64,000 nt of DNA from Ophioderma brevispina (taxonomy: Eukaryota; Echinodermata; Ophiuroidea; Amphilepidida; Ophiodermatidae): assembly GCA_023653785.1 (NCBI GenBank), contig JAMKCH010010266.1:1-64000 (forward strand). The letters run 5' to 3'. The position numbers and the translations under genes are program-made. A model generated the notes under the pieces. That model worked only from the letters and a program-made list of their open reading frames with translations, was not told the origin of the DNA and searched no databases. This document shows, piece by piece, positions 48,271 to 59,594 of this stretch (position 1 is its first letter; every line of letters starts with the position of its first letter).

Positions 48271-49302
48271 GTGGGCAAATAAACACTTTTTTTTAAATCA
48301 CTATTTAAACAAGTAGATTATATGGCTATTTGGGCTGCTCAAAACATATTTGGGAAAGAGTTCCATATGTACCCCTTTAGCAATCTACAGGTAACAAATT
48401 ATTTTATTTATGGCCTTACAATAACAAGTACCGTAACCCGAAGGCCAAAAATAAAAAAGAATTTGTTAAATGTAAAACTTCAAAAAGGGGTATTTATGGA
48501 ACTCTTTCCCATTTTTTTATTTGTTTTAAGGAGTTTTTGATAGGTCCTTGGATTTCAATTTTGCATGTAAAGTTCAATGAGGGAATTTTGGCAATTTTAG
48601 ACATAACTTCAAAAAGCAATGTTCTTCTTAACCTATTTTGTCAGAAAACACACACACAGATGCTTCTGCATATTTTATAAATATTGGCAAAAGAAAAATA
48701 TACTAATATTGTGTTGAATTGCGAAGGGCTTCAATTTTACCAAAATGGTATTGTAGGGTGTAAAGCATTAAATAGAATAGCCTTTCAACCAGTAGACTTA
48801 CAAAAGAACATGAGAAACGCCATTGTAACACCTGGGATGAATGTGAAATGTTCAAAACACGAAGTGCAATTGATAAATGTTATACAAAAGAGTTACTGAA
48901 CCATGCCACAACAGTAGAGCATTGACCTTTCTTATGTCCTTTTGTAAATCTACTGGATTAATGGCTATTTTTTTCATTGCTTTGCACCCAACAATACAAT
49001 TTCTTTTATATTGAATCCCTTTGTAATTCAGCATAATATTATGACATTTTTCTTTTTCCATTATATATTGACCATACGAAAGCATCTCTGCGTGTGTTTC
49101 TGACCAAATAGTTGAGAAGAACATTGCTTTTAAAAGTCATGTCTAAAATTGCCAAAATTCCCTATTGACTTTACATGCAAAATTTAAAATCCAAGGAACC
49201 ATATCAAAAATTCATTTGACATCAAAATGCTTGCTAGATTTTTTGAGCAGCCCAAATGGCCATAGAATCTACTTATTTTTTAAAAAGTGGTCATATGCCC
49301 AC
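48271..49302. mobile_element. Long fold-back element with two ~400-bp arms
   Basis: The left arm begins gtgggcaaataaacactttt, with taagtagatt-like and tttgggctgctcaaaa blocks; the right arm carries the same in inverse and ends tgcccac. Pairing extends inwards through the ccttggattt block, gggaattttggcaattttagac and agcaatgttcttct to tgggtgcaaagca-like cores near 48750 and 48990. A family F MITE has inserted into the left arm. No transposase was seen, but matching small open frames run along both arms (plus 48684-48899, minus 48852-49124). Confidence 0.82.
48352..48510. mobile_element. MITE family F, copy 2, nested in a fold-back element
   Basis: A 159-bp element with ends GGGAAAGAGTTCCATATGTA and the inverse GGGAAAGAGTTCCATAAATA. 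It sits within the left arm of the fold-back at 48271, which lacks it on the right arm, so it inserted afterwards. Confidence 0.82.
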
Positions 49303-49304
49303 CC

Positions 49305-50390
49305 CAATAGTATAGATAGTTTATATGCTACCACCTTAATGATTGTAAATGAAAGTACATGACCACTTGTGTAAGAGCCAACACGAGTTGACAATTTCTT
49401 GAACACCGTTGAAAGAAAACACCCAATTTGTCACAGACAATAGATTAAATTAGAAAAGTTTCCTCTTACATGATAAACAACCTCGATGTGACTCTGGTCG
49501 CGAGTAAGCAGCTCTTCTATCCCCATTATGGTGCAATTGCGCCTTAAGTATCGTAAAAATCCTACAGGTGGCAGTGACGGCCGTGCGTGTCTGTGTCTTA
49601 CTGGTTTAAGTAGAATGCACTCAAAAGCAGGCGACCTTGCCGCAATACCTGCTGCGGAGTGTTAGTATGTTAACAGTGTTGCCAGAAATTTAGAAATTGT
49701 TATATAAGAATGTGATATTTTAGCAAAATGAAACATTTTGCCCCTGCTTTGTGGGTCGTACAGAGTATCGGAACTATGCCAGTTTTTATTTGAATTGAAA
49801 AACGATTTCGGCAGTAAAAGAGACAGTATATTAATTTGAATTTGATTGGGGGGGCATTCACAGGAAATATTTTATTTGCAAACAATGAATTATAGATGTC
49901 GGGAGCAAATAATATCGCATTATTTGAAGACAATTTAAATAACTTATTTTAAAGTAGTAATAGTCGAGTTTATGCGACCAAGCAATTCATGCTTTTTTTT
50001 TATCTTGTCCTATGTGAATGTATTGCTGAAGCAATGCATAATTATGAAGTTTTGTTTAAACTGATTTCAATATAATGGGAGTGCGACCTTTACAAACAGG
50101 TGTAACAGTACAAAACAGGTGTCCGGAGTACTTAGCACACAATTTAGGTTAATAGAGTATATTTAAACGTTTTAATTGATACGGCGAATAATTCTAATTC
50201 AAAGAGTCTCAAGAATATGAATTATTTAACTCTCGTTATGGCTATACTTGTGTCCATAGATGAATTAACTAGAGAGTTTTTATGCACTGTGACAAGATAT
50301 TATTGCTTCAATGCATAATGAGCATAATGATTTAGTGCCCTCATTTTGTGATTAAAAATATTATTTTAATTGTACATTTTACTTGAGAAA
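49305..50390. other. No recognisable feature
   Basis: AT-rich; no repeat or coding similarity noticed. Confidence 0.45.
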
Positions 50391-50394
50391 AGAT

Positions 50395-51610
50395 TCCTCA
50401 CAGAGAAAGTACTTCATTTCATTTCATATTGCAAGAGAAAAAATCAAATTCCCTAGTGCTATATTGAGAATATGCCATTAAGATGTAGTTTACAAATCAG
50501 AGATCAGATGTTAGGTATAGGGAAATACTAGTTGTGAAATAATTTATAAGGAAATATTGCAAGTTAAAAATTTTGCCAGTAGAATTGATCTCAGTGATGG
50601 TAGATTGGTGCAGTAAACCAGGACCATTTAATACTATGCCATGCAAGATGTAGTTTACAAATCAGAGATCAGATGTTAGGTATAGGGAAATACTAGTTGT
50701 GAAATAATGTATAAGGAAATATTGCAAGTTAAAAATTTTGCCAGTAGAATTGATCTCAGTGATGGTAGATTGGTGCAGTAAACCAGGACCATTTAATACT
50801 AGGCATGCAAGATGTAGGTTACAATCAGAGGCAGGTCTAGAAAGCTTCTATAGATTGATTGGGGATTTTCCAGCTTTGTTGCAAAACAAGATTGTTAACA
50901 ATCTGGTAGTTTCCAATGATGTTATCATGAATGTGTCGATTGGATAAAGCTTGCATCATGAGATGATGTCATTATGGGGAGATCCAATTGGATAATGTAG
51001 ATGAGGTGATTCATATTTTAGGTATAGCGAAATACTAGCTTGAAATATAATTTAGAAGGAGATATTGCAAGTTAAAAATTTTGCCAGTAGAATTGATCTC
51101 AGTGATGGTAGATTGGTGCAGTAAACCAGGACCATTTAATACTATAGATCCCACAAAAGCGGTAAAAAAAAGCTAAACTGTCCTTCTGTCATCTTTCAAG
51201 CAAAAGAGCTTCAGTTTTAGGAATCAAAGAGGATTCCAGTTTATGGTCCTAAAAAGTGGACGTTTGTGAGAGACGGACATTTTCGTGGATAAGCCTCGTT
51301 TATTAGTGCGAGGACTTGTGTGAAGACTGATAGGTTCTTTCAGGATTACTCCAAAAGAGGAACTTAATTTCTGAAGAAGATTCCCGTGGATTTTATATCG
51401 TGGATTTATATGACTTTGCATGCTGTCATGTTGGACTCTTCACTGTGAGGACATATCAACGTTGAACTGCTACGTTCGTTTTTTTTTTAAATCTGAACAC
51501 ATCGGACATAACGTCGGAGTGGACACTTATGTAAGATTGTAGTTTTAAGGACATTGAGTGTATCGTTATTGCCATTGTAATTGTGTTTTGGACATACCAA
51601 ATTCTTGAAC
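50395..51610 (+). repeat. Dispersed repeat W, copy 2, with internal 165-bp tandem expansion
   Basis: It shares its start and end blocks with 18060-18940. In its first half a ~165-bp unit beginning agatgtagtttacaaatcag is repeated at 50481 and 50646, in shortened form at 50810, and as a partial fourth copy at 51018-51145. The first two units are nearly identical, so the expansion is recent. Confidence 0.72.
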
Positions 51611-51989
51611 CAATCCATGATTCAGTGTTATTAGCAGGGGAGGGCGGCCAACAAATCCCAATTTCGGACGTCGCCATTGGTTTAAACACGTAAAAGCGAA
51701 ATAATTGACGAAAATTCTGTTTTTAACTTTGTCATGGAATATTTTTTTATTCCCAAACCGTTGGAACTGAAATATCAACCCACCTTAAAGGGTTATATTA
51801 ATAAACTAAAGAGGGACAGTCGTATGCGGTCTGGGACACCAATACGACCCACAATCAAAGCGCAAAATTGGTGGTGTGGGTTTGCACTCCGTATTGCTGT
51901 AATTGCTTCTTTTGACCTATTTGGTGAATTGCATATGAAGTGGGCGTGGCCGCCACCGCCTGGTTATTATTATAATAATATTCATATCA

Positions 51990-52150
51990 TTTGTGCACAC
52001 CCTCATTGTTTGTGTTTAAAGGGTATTTCTGACTGTCATCCTCGTGATGCCGTAACAGAAATTAGGGCTCTTCACCCTGTACGTTCAAACTTTCGATCAT
52101 TTGTACACAAGCGTCATCTTGTTGTGTTTAAAGGGTATTCTGACCTAGAC
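51990..52150 (+). repeat. Two-copy ~120-bp direct repeat
   Basis: tcatttgtgcacaccctcat then tgtgtttaaagggtatttctgac (from 51987) recurs as tcatttgtacacaagcgtcat and tgtgtttaaagggtattctgac (from 52097). It accounts for much of the longest open frame in the window (51734-52174, 146 codons), which I do not consider a gene. Confidence 0.65.
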
Positions 52151-53185
52151 GTCCAGAGAACATCATACCAATAAACAACTGGAATATGTAAGATACCAAT
52201 TGCCCGTACAAAACAGGTTCCGTTTTGTAGAACTCACTCCTTACTAAGAATATCCAAATATGTTTATAATGTAATTATATTCTAAACAGAATAAATATTG
52301 TAACTCACAGTGACTAAAGTCACCATTGTATTCGTTGCAATATGGCACTCTGGCACTCTTACGCTTTAGAGGCCATCGGATAGCACTCCGGTTCAGACGT
52401 GAGCGACATACTTTAAGGGTACACCCTATTTCATTTAGCGAAATGCAATACATTTAGCGTCTATGCAGAATAATACGACAGGTATAAGTGGAACTCAAAT
52501 TGTTACCACGAGTACACCAATTTGCTTAAGAACTATTTTACCGCGCTGAACGCGCGTGAACAAGGTCCGTAGCTGCTCTACACTTGTGTGTGTGGGTGGT
52601 TAGTAATCTGATACTGGGTTTACGGGATCTATGTCACTTACCCAGGATTTATACTGCGTCAGATAATCATAATAAATAACTTGAAAGCGTGACTCTGTGA
52701 GTTTTGTAGCCTTAGAATGTCTTCTTTTAAGTTTGTATTTGTGTTAATTTGGTGCATCACTATTAATTCTGGCAAATTACTTGTGGTGCTATGAATTGTG
52801 ACACTCCTGGAACAATACCACATATATTCAAACGACAGGTATCACATGCCAAGCTGCTTGTGAATTGAGAAAGTGCAAGATATATCCGTGATACCAACCG
52901 GTTTTCTTCATCGTTCGAAGCTATACGAGGCCCCGTAAAAACACGCGAAACCAAGTGCAAACTTATTTTGTTTTCATCAAAAAATGCATTATCTAGTTAA
53001 AAATGGTACATCCAAACGCGATTAAATAATGATTAATTGAACAAAAAAACGCCTTAGAAATCTTAGCAAAATACGTAGAAAAATGGTTCATCCGGAGGTG
53101 GTTGTGGCTTGTGCGGAATTCACCTGATTGTGTATAATATTTTCCAGTAAATTGGTATTGTGTTAAGTTATACCTACACTAAATA

Positions 53186-53632
53186 CACTTTACGGGTGTC
53201 CAATTTGGGGCTTCAGATGAGCATGTACAGGTGTCAATTTGACATGCTTGACAACCTGATAACTTTAGGAGGGGGTCAGATGACACCTTTAGGATGTCAA
53301 ATGACACCTTTAGGGTGGTCAGAATGACAACTTTAGGTGTCCAAGCAAAAAAGAAAAAAGAGAATGAAGAAGGAGCAAGCTTCAATGCCAGAATGACACC
53401 TTTGGCGGTCATTTTTGACCCCAAAGGTTTCATTTTTTTTTTTCCGGGGCTGACACCCTAAAGGTTTTCCAAAGGTGTTTATTCTGGTGTCATCTTTAGG
53501 GTGTATGGATAATTCTTATGATGTCAGCTGACCTTCTTTCAGGTGGTCTAAATGTGTTATTCTAAACCTCAACATGGTCAAAGTGACCCTTTAATGCTCA
53601 TCTGAAGACCAAAAGGGACACCCGGAAAGTGT
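53186..53632. mobile_element. Fold-back element with reiterated ACACCTTTAGG motif
   Basis: The ends cactttacgggtgtccaatt and the inverse cactttccgggtgtccc pair; next, ggcttcagatgagcat pairs with atgctcatctgaagacc. Between them, tgacacctttagg-gtgtc blocks recur at least six times in alternating orientation. Confidence 0.78.
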
Positions 53633-53998
53633 CACACGCCCTCATTGTTTCTCAAAGTCGAGGATTTTGGGTTGTTTTAATGAATAAAAAACCCTCAAAG
53701 CAGTTGTAGCAGAGGATGAGCTACATACCAGTTCGCAAATGTAATGAAGCAACTACTACTACAACTACTATTATACCAAAGCAAATCGTATTGAGAACAT
53801 TCCCTAGAATTAAATACAACACTCTCTATGTTTTTTACAAATACATGCACACGTAATCACTTTCTAGAAAATGTTCACCCAGTGCAGAATATGAGGTCAA
53901 AAAGTGTACGGTGACAGGGAAATAAATTACTTATTTTAAAGAATCATTATATATGTTGTACAATGAATGAGTTATGAGTTTGAACTTGAGCATCAGCC

Positions 53999-54890
53999 CA
54001 GAAGGTTTTGGTTAGACGAACGAACGAATACCAAATATTGAAACAGGGGAAAAATTCAGAGCAAATTAACTTTGCAAAATTCACAAGGTTGCCGGTGACA
54101 CGTTGTTGAGTGTAGCCCCCCTGGAGAGGGGGAAAGGTACTATGGGGGTCAAAGGTGTCTTGACCCGCTCTAAAGCTATGTTAATATAGCTAAAATTATT
54201 CCTCAGGTAAGCAGGAGTAAAAAGTCAAGTGGCACCACGCACGTGTGTGTTTCTTTCCAAGATATTTGGGAAATAGGCTAAAGGTCACGTTTATTCAAGA
54301 AAGGTCACCCGTGCCATAGCAGATTTGTTGTAAAAATATTTTTTTTAAGGTTTAATGATACTGAATCCGAAAAATATGAAACGCTTTTGCCACTTTCGGC
54401 ATCTCCTTGTTGTCATAATGGAAGGGGTACAAAAATCCCTGTGGACTCTATGGGGACGGGGACATTATACCCCTCACTATGAACGGGGAACCAACCCTAT
54501 GCAAAATAAAAGAATATTTGCTCAGTATCATTAAATATGTTTTTTAATATTTTTTCACAAAGAGAAGAATCTTGGTATTCTAATGTGTTGACCTTCTTGA
54601 ATAAACAAATGAATAGCCTATTTTCCCAAATTATCTTGGAAAGACAAGCACACACACATGTGACCCAATTGACTTTTTTACTCATGGTAACCTAAGGAAG
54701 AATTTGAGCTATGTATCATACCATTTAGAGCAGTTCAAATATTGACCCCATAGTAACGTTACCCCTCTCCTGGGGCTACACGCAATAACAGGTCTCGGCC
54801 AGACTTTCATATTTTCAAAAGTTATTATTTTTCTCTGAATTTTCACGTATTCAGCTATGGTATCTCTTCGTCTAACCAAAACCTTCTCGG
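53999..54890. mobile_element. Large fold-back element (892 bp)
   Basis: The outer ends agaaggttttggttagacga and the inverse (tcgtctaaccaaaaccttct) match almost perfectly. Inside, gtgtagcccccctggagag pairs with ctctcctggggctacacg, tactatgggggtcaa with ttgaccccatagta, and tgggaaataggcta with tagcctattttccca. Arms are about 390 bp around a centre near 54430. It has no transposase and no second copy here. Confidence 0.85.
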
Positions 54891-54894
54891 CTGC

Positions 54895-57180
54895 GCGTCT
54901 CTATCTTCATCATGAAATAATGTTACCCCAGACGCCGCACTACTTGGAGGTCTGGTTTTTATTTTACCTTTTAAAAGCTCAAACCGGCTGCATAATCACA
55001 ATGATCCAATTGCAGAGACGAGAAAGTGTTTTTCATCCTAAACAACATCTTCTTTTCAAGTGAAAGAGCGTAATACGTAGAACAACAGGGAATGATGATG
55101 ATGGTAGAGTAGGGAAAAATTTCACCCGGATTCTTACAATCCCTAGGGGAAAAAAAGGTGAAAAGACCTCTGAGACTTTACCGTTACAGGTGGGTCTTCA
55201 CTTCGGTCAACTGCCGACTTTCCGGAAGACTTCCTACAACGTGCAACGCAAACAAATCTGAATGGTAGGTTTTGACAAGCTGATTCTAGCATGAGTCCTA
55301 CATTGCTTATGAGTTAAGAATTGGACGTCACTTAGATGGAAGGACATTGTCCGAAAAGAGAATAATACGGAAGATTCCGGCTAGACATTTTAAAAAAAAA
55401 CAGTGCACACTGTTGAATTCGTAGGTAGGTAGGCAATTTTGAGCGCCCAAGCCGTCACTATTGAGAGGGGGAAAACTGGTTTAATTCCATTGCTAAAAAA
55501 TTTGAATTTGAAGTTGTAATATATTGGAATAAACAGTTCTAACATATTTCAGAACGCTTGGACCGGAGGACTAATTATACAAATATCCACAGTACCCAAC
55601 ATACCTGACATTTTCTGTTGTAAGCATAGAAATGGATCCTATGAAATATTTACCGGTAATTTAATCAGCACCATTGCTATAGTATGAAAGAAAGTGTTTA
55701 ATTTAAACATAATTCTCTCTGCAAAATATAGTGAAACATCAACGGTTATGTCTTTGATATCCAAAACCCTCTTCTTCCTGTTTATGTTAAATCTTTCCGC
55801 ATATTCCTGATGAATATATTAAAATGGAGACGCCGTTGATAAAAAAACATTACAATGAAAATATAATCACCTTAACAGTAACATTGAATTATGCGTAGCA
55901 CTCAAGATTATATTAAAATATGTTCCAAAACAAATGGCAAGAAGAAAGAAGGGGAAAGGAGAATTAAACGAAACGAAACGAATGTTTTCAAAGGACACAG
56001 CAAAGGGTTTTCAATAAGCAATCCCTTTGATGACAATCAATGAAGACATAGCCATGTACTTGTACATGCTGGGTGGGCATTATAGACTACACACATTAAG
56101 TTAACAGCGTGCCGTATGGAATACCGACGAATATACCCTTTAATATCGCACAATTTAAGTTAGCAGGGTCAATACATAAAGTGTGATGGGGGTGTACAAA
56201 GGTGATGTGTATTCGAAACTGTGTGTTTCATTTTTAGAAACATGGTCTCACCAAAAGCGGAATAATACACCAGCAGTATCAGACAAGGTCTCTCCCCGAA
56301 TTTGATGTCGAGATACTCGACTTCTTGTTTTTCATGATTTTAAAAGGGCATAAGCTCGTCTTTATTGGTTTTTATTTATTGCAATTAGGCAAATGCCAGG
56401 TAATCTCTAGCAATAAAATGAATCCTAAACGAGAGAGTGTGGTAGCGAACAGGATTACGTCGCTTATAAGGAAGGATATTAAACACTCTAGAAACACTCG
56501 TTACTAGACTTTGGTAACCCCAAATCATGCATTACGGAAGAAAATCTCAAGCTGGTATTCAGAGGGAAAATAAAAGCATTTGTGTATATTAAGTGGCATT
56601 TCATTCAAAAACAAAACCAATGTTGTTCTTAAAGGGGGGAAGGAAGGCAAAACGCGAAGACCTACTAAACTATCTAACCCCCCATTGGATCTAATGGTTT
56701 TCCCTAAACAGTGCTCTATACCGAAAGACATTTCCAGCTCACAGGTGACTCTGTAGGTGAAACAAAGAAGTTCTCATGATAGTGACGACCTTGATCGATC
56801 TAGCGAAATAAGGACTCACAGAGAGACACTGTTAGTCTGGATAACTGTTGTATAATCTCTGACGTATCTCTTCTGCCTCATACCCCCTGGCCGCAATGCA
56901 AATTTGGGTTCGTTCTGTACGGTGGAGAATACTGGACTGGTTATTTGATAGTACTAACGATAGGAGAATATGGATGCGGGAATAATATATCGCCAACAAA
57001 TGTAGGTCTACATAAACTTTCATGCTATGCCACAATCCGAACACAGATCAGTCAACAGCAAGGATCTGTCTATTCAAGACATTGCTTGGAGCACTTCACA
57101 GTAATTAATTTCATGCTATTTGCATTCATCACATAATAACTTTCGCTTGGCATTTCTTTACAATTAATGTGAAATGAAAT
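54895..57180. other. No recognisable feature
   Basis: Ordinary sequence with short open frames only. An isolated ccctttaa motif near 56142 has no partner I could find. Confidence 0.45.
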
Positions 57181-57235
57181 GAGTACGTATCAGTATTGCT
57201 TTTTGTAATGAAAATACTGGAGTTGCATGCAAGAA

Positions 57236-57500
57236 GTAAAAAAAACACCTTCGAGCAGAGTAAAAGCACAAAACAAACACAACACACACAGCCAAAACAC
57301 ACACAAAAAAAGAAAAAAAAAAAAAAACGAAACTATCCCCCAAAAACATCAACAAAAGAACAAAACAAAATACGCAACAAATAAGACAAAAAAAAAAAAA
57401 AATAAAAAACAAACAACAAACAAAACACGCAAAACAGCAAAAATAACAAAACAAGAACCAAACACGACCCCCCAAAAAAAGAAGACAAAACAAACAAACA
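57236..57500 (+). repeat. A/C-rich tract almost free of G
   Basis: Over about 265 bp the plus strand is built from aaaac, aaca and acac with several A runs of 8-14; G appears only rarely. Long open frames on both strands follow from this composition. Confidence 0.85.
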
Positions 57501-57863
57501 ACCATAAACCCTGTTTTTACGTAATATTCAAAATTATTCATTTTCACGTATTAAAAAAAAACACATAAATTTAATTTCAAGCAATAATGTTAGATATCTT
57601 AACAACACAGTATAATTGTGCTTAATGCAAAAGAAGGATCGGTAAATCTCCCTGAATTGTTTGCCTAATTATCATAAAAAGTCACGTTGTAAACTCAGTA
57701 TGTATCGATTACGTGCTTCATTTCTTGAATGTCTTAATGTTTCTTTTTCAATGCAGTGACTATCTGTTTTAGGTATGGAGCGTTTGCAATCTGAAATTTA
57801 TGTTTCAATGTGTCACGAGTGAGTGAACACAAACACCTGTTGGAATTTTTGAAATACGCTACT

Positions 57864-57998
57864 CAGGGCTGACTTCAAAACTCAACCCCGTTGACCAACG
57901 GCTCATGGCAATTGTTCATTGTTTAGAACAATAGAAACTCGTTAAGACCCAGAAAGAGCCAGCGAACCGGCGAGCAAGGAGTGGATGACTTTTGAAGC
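57864..57998. repeat. Short fold-back family P, copy 2
   Basis: It has gggctgacttcaaaactcaa on the left, gtttagaacaatagaaac in the loop and gacttttgaagccact on the right, matching the layout at 11347. It is followed directly by the hairpin at 58034. Confidence 0.55.
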
Positions 57999-58033
57999 CA
58001 CTGATCTGTAATAGAATAACACCTGTGATATTT

Positions 58034-58129
58034 TACCGCTTCAGGTAGTCTCACGGAATAAAGCTCATGCATATGCGCACAATGACTAGTGTGCATGAGC
58101 TTTATTCCGTTAGACTACATGAAGCGGTA
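58034..58129. repeat. Near-perfect 96-bp hairpin with ACGGAATAAAGC core
   Basis: Arms taccgcttcaggtagtct and acggaataaagctcatgca pair with their inverses on the right; the loop is about 20 bp. The ggaataaa core is shared with the hairpins at 913 and 46944. Confidence 0.85.
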
Positions 58130-58137
58130 AGTTCTCC

Positions 58138-58202
58138 GGGTGGAACAGACCTCTGTTTAACTAGTACAGTGCTCTAACCACAGAGACACAGGAGCTGGGT
58201 TA
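58138..58202 (-). mobile_element. tRNA-like SINE head
   Basis: Reverse-complemented, it reads gctcctgtgtctctgtggttagagc, then actgtactagttaaacagag and gtctg, a good tRNA A-box and anticodon-arm layout with a damaged B box. Not counted as a functional tRNA. Confidence 0.5.
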
Positions 58203-58967
58203 TTAGGTGAGTGATAGCTTAATCTATAGCTTATATAAGTGTTAACACAGAGGTTGGGCTTTACGTTAATAAAGGAATCACACCACTAAATAACTCCCCA
58301 TAGACTTGTGTACAAAATGACCTCTCACCAAACGGCTATAAAGCGACTGGTTATTTCAAAACTGGATATTTTTGGAATATTAGGACTATACCTCTTCAAC
58401 AAAAATGAAAAAGTTATATGATAAAGGCAGATTTTTTTAGCTACAGAGCATTGAAAGATGTGCATGTTTTCTAAACGTCCACGCCTAGTTGAAATGTTAT
58501 TAGAAATTAAAATAATTGCACAGTTTCCTCAAACCCTCAGAAATTATACAGAAATGACACAGACAAAATCTTTACCACCCAAATGGTTTGTTAATAGGCC
58601 ACACATTATGATTAATTTCATTTAAAGACTTATCAACATTTTGTGACTCTTTATTTAGGCAAAGGGCCATATTTCGGACGCCAACACTGTCTCGGCACTG
58701 ACGTCGTCTGCAACACCTAGTTTATTTAGTGGTGTGATTCCTAAAGTCTCATTCAATGAAGCCCTACAATACAATCGAAGAATGTCTCTAGTGTTGTGCG
58801 AATTGTGATAAAGTCGTATACATATATAATGATAATTCTATTACCTCTGCTGCCCATTATTGAGAATGCAGCCTTCTGATTGGTCAGTTTACTGCCCATT
58901 ATTCTGCAATAATGGGTCGCCAATGCATTTTCTTATTAAATGAAGCTGTTTTAGCTAATAGAATAGA

Positions 58968-59126
58968 AATAAAGAGTTTACAGTGTCATTTTAGGGCTCA
59001 TAATGTACCCTCGGCCAGAAAAAAACTTTCAAATAATGGGCTCGGCTGCGCCTCGCCCATTATTTAGTTTTTTTCTGACCTCGGACACATTATTCGCCCA
59101 TAAATGACACTGCAAACCCTTTATTT
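58968..59126. repeat. Hairpin element with AATGGGC core
   Basis: aataaagagtttacagtgtca pairs with tgacactgcaaaccctttatt; ggccagaaaaaaact pairs with agtttttttctgacc; caaataatgggc pairs with gcccattattt around a short ctcggctgcgcctc loop. A smaller cccattattctgcaataatggg hairpin lies just left, near 58894. Confidence 0.78.
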
Positions 59127-59239
59127 CTTACATATATGTATGTACTCTACAAATTCAGATATGGATCAAATGTCCATAGGTTTTAAAAAGTTTATCATGG
59201 TAATTGCAAAATGTATAGATGAGGTGACATCAATGTTTA

Positions 59240-59592
59240 CACTGTTAGAAAATTTTCCGTAAATTTACGGAAATTTTTGGCAGCAGAATTTCCAGACTTT
59301 TTAGGGTAAATTTACAGAATTTCTGTCAATTATCGGAACTTTGACAGTAATTTTACAGAAATTTGTCTCATATTATGGAATAAAATGTGTATTTTAACAG
59401 AATTTTCCGTAATTTAAAATTACGGAACGAAAAAAAAGTCCGGAAATTTTGCTGCCAGAAATTTTTGAAATATTTCCGTAAATTAACATTTTTTATGTTT
59501 TTTGTTTATTTATTTTTATTGTTTTCTAAAACAGATTTTCCGTAAATTTACGGAAAATCTGTTTTCTTGATTTACGGAAATTTCTAACAGTG
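59240..59592. mobile_element. CACTGTTA-ended MITE, copy 1
   Basis: Termini CACTGTTAGAAAATTTTCCG and the inverse CACTGTTAGAAATTTCCG, flanked by TA on both sides. Inside, the block tccgtaaatttacggaaatt (itself a palindrome) recurs in both orientations several times. A second full copy is at 15279. TA flanks would fit a Tc1/mariner-like target, but this is not proof. Confidence 0.8.
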
Positions 59593-59594
59593 TA

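Noticed and set aside
51734..52174. Longest open frame in the window (146 codons, plus strand)
   Set aside because: It contains a duplicated ~120-bp repeat with tttaaaggg motifs, has no known domain and no splice or start context that I could support.
57164..57568. Long frames on both strands (127 codons minus, 113 codons plus)
   Set aside because: Products of the A/C-only low-complexity tract (phenylalanine/cysteine/valine-rich on one strand, lysine/threonine/asparagine-rich on the other).
58138..58202. Functional tRNA gene
   Set aside because: A-box and anticodon-arm resemblance, but the B box is damaged and the acceptor stem does not pair; better explained as a SINE head. The same applies to 13687 and 63900.
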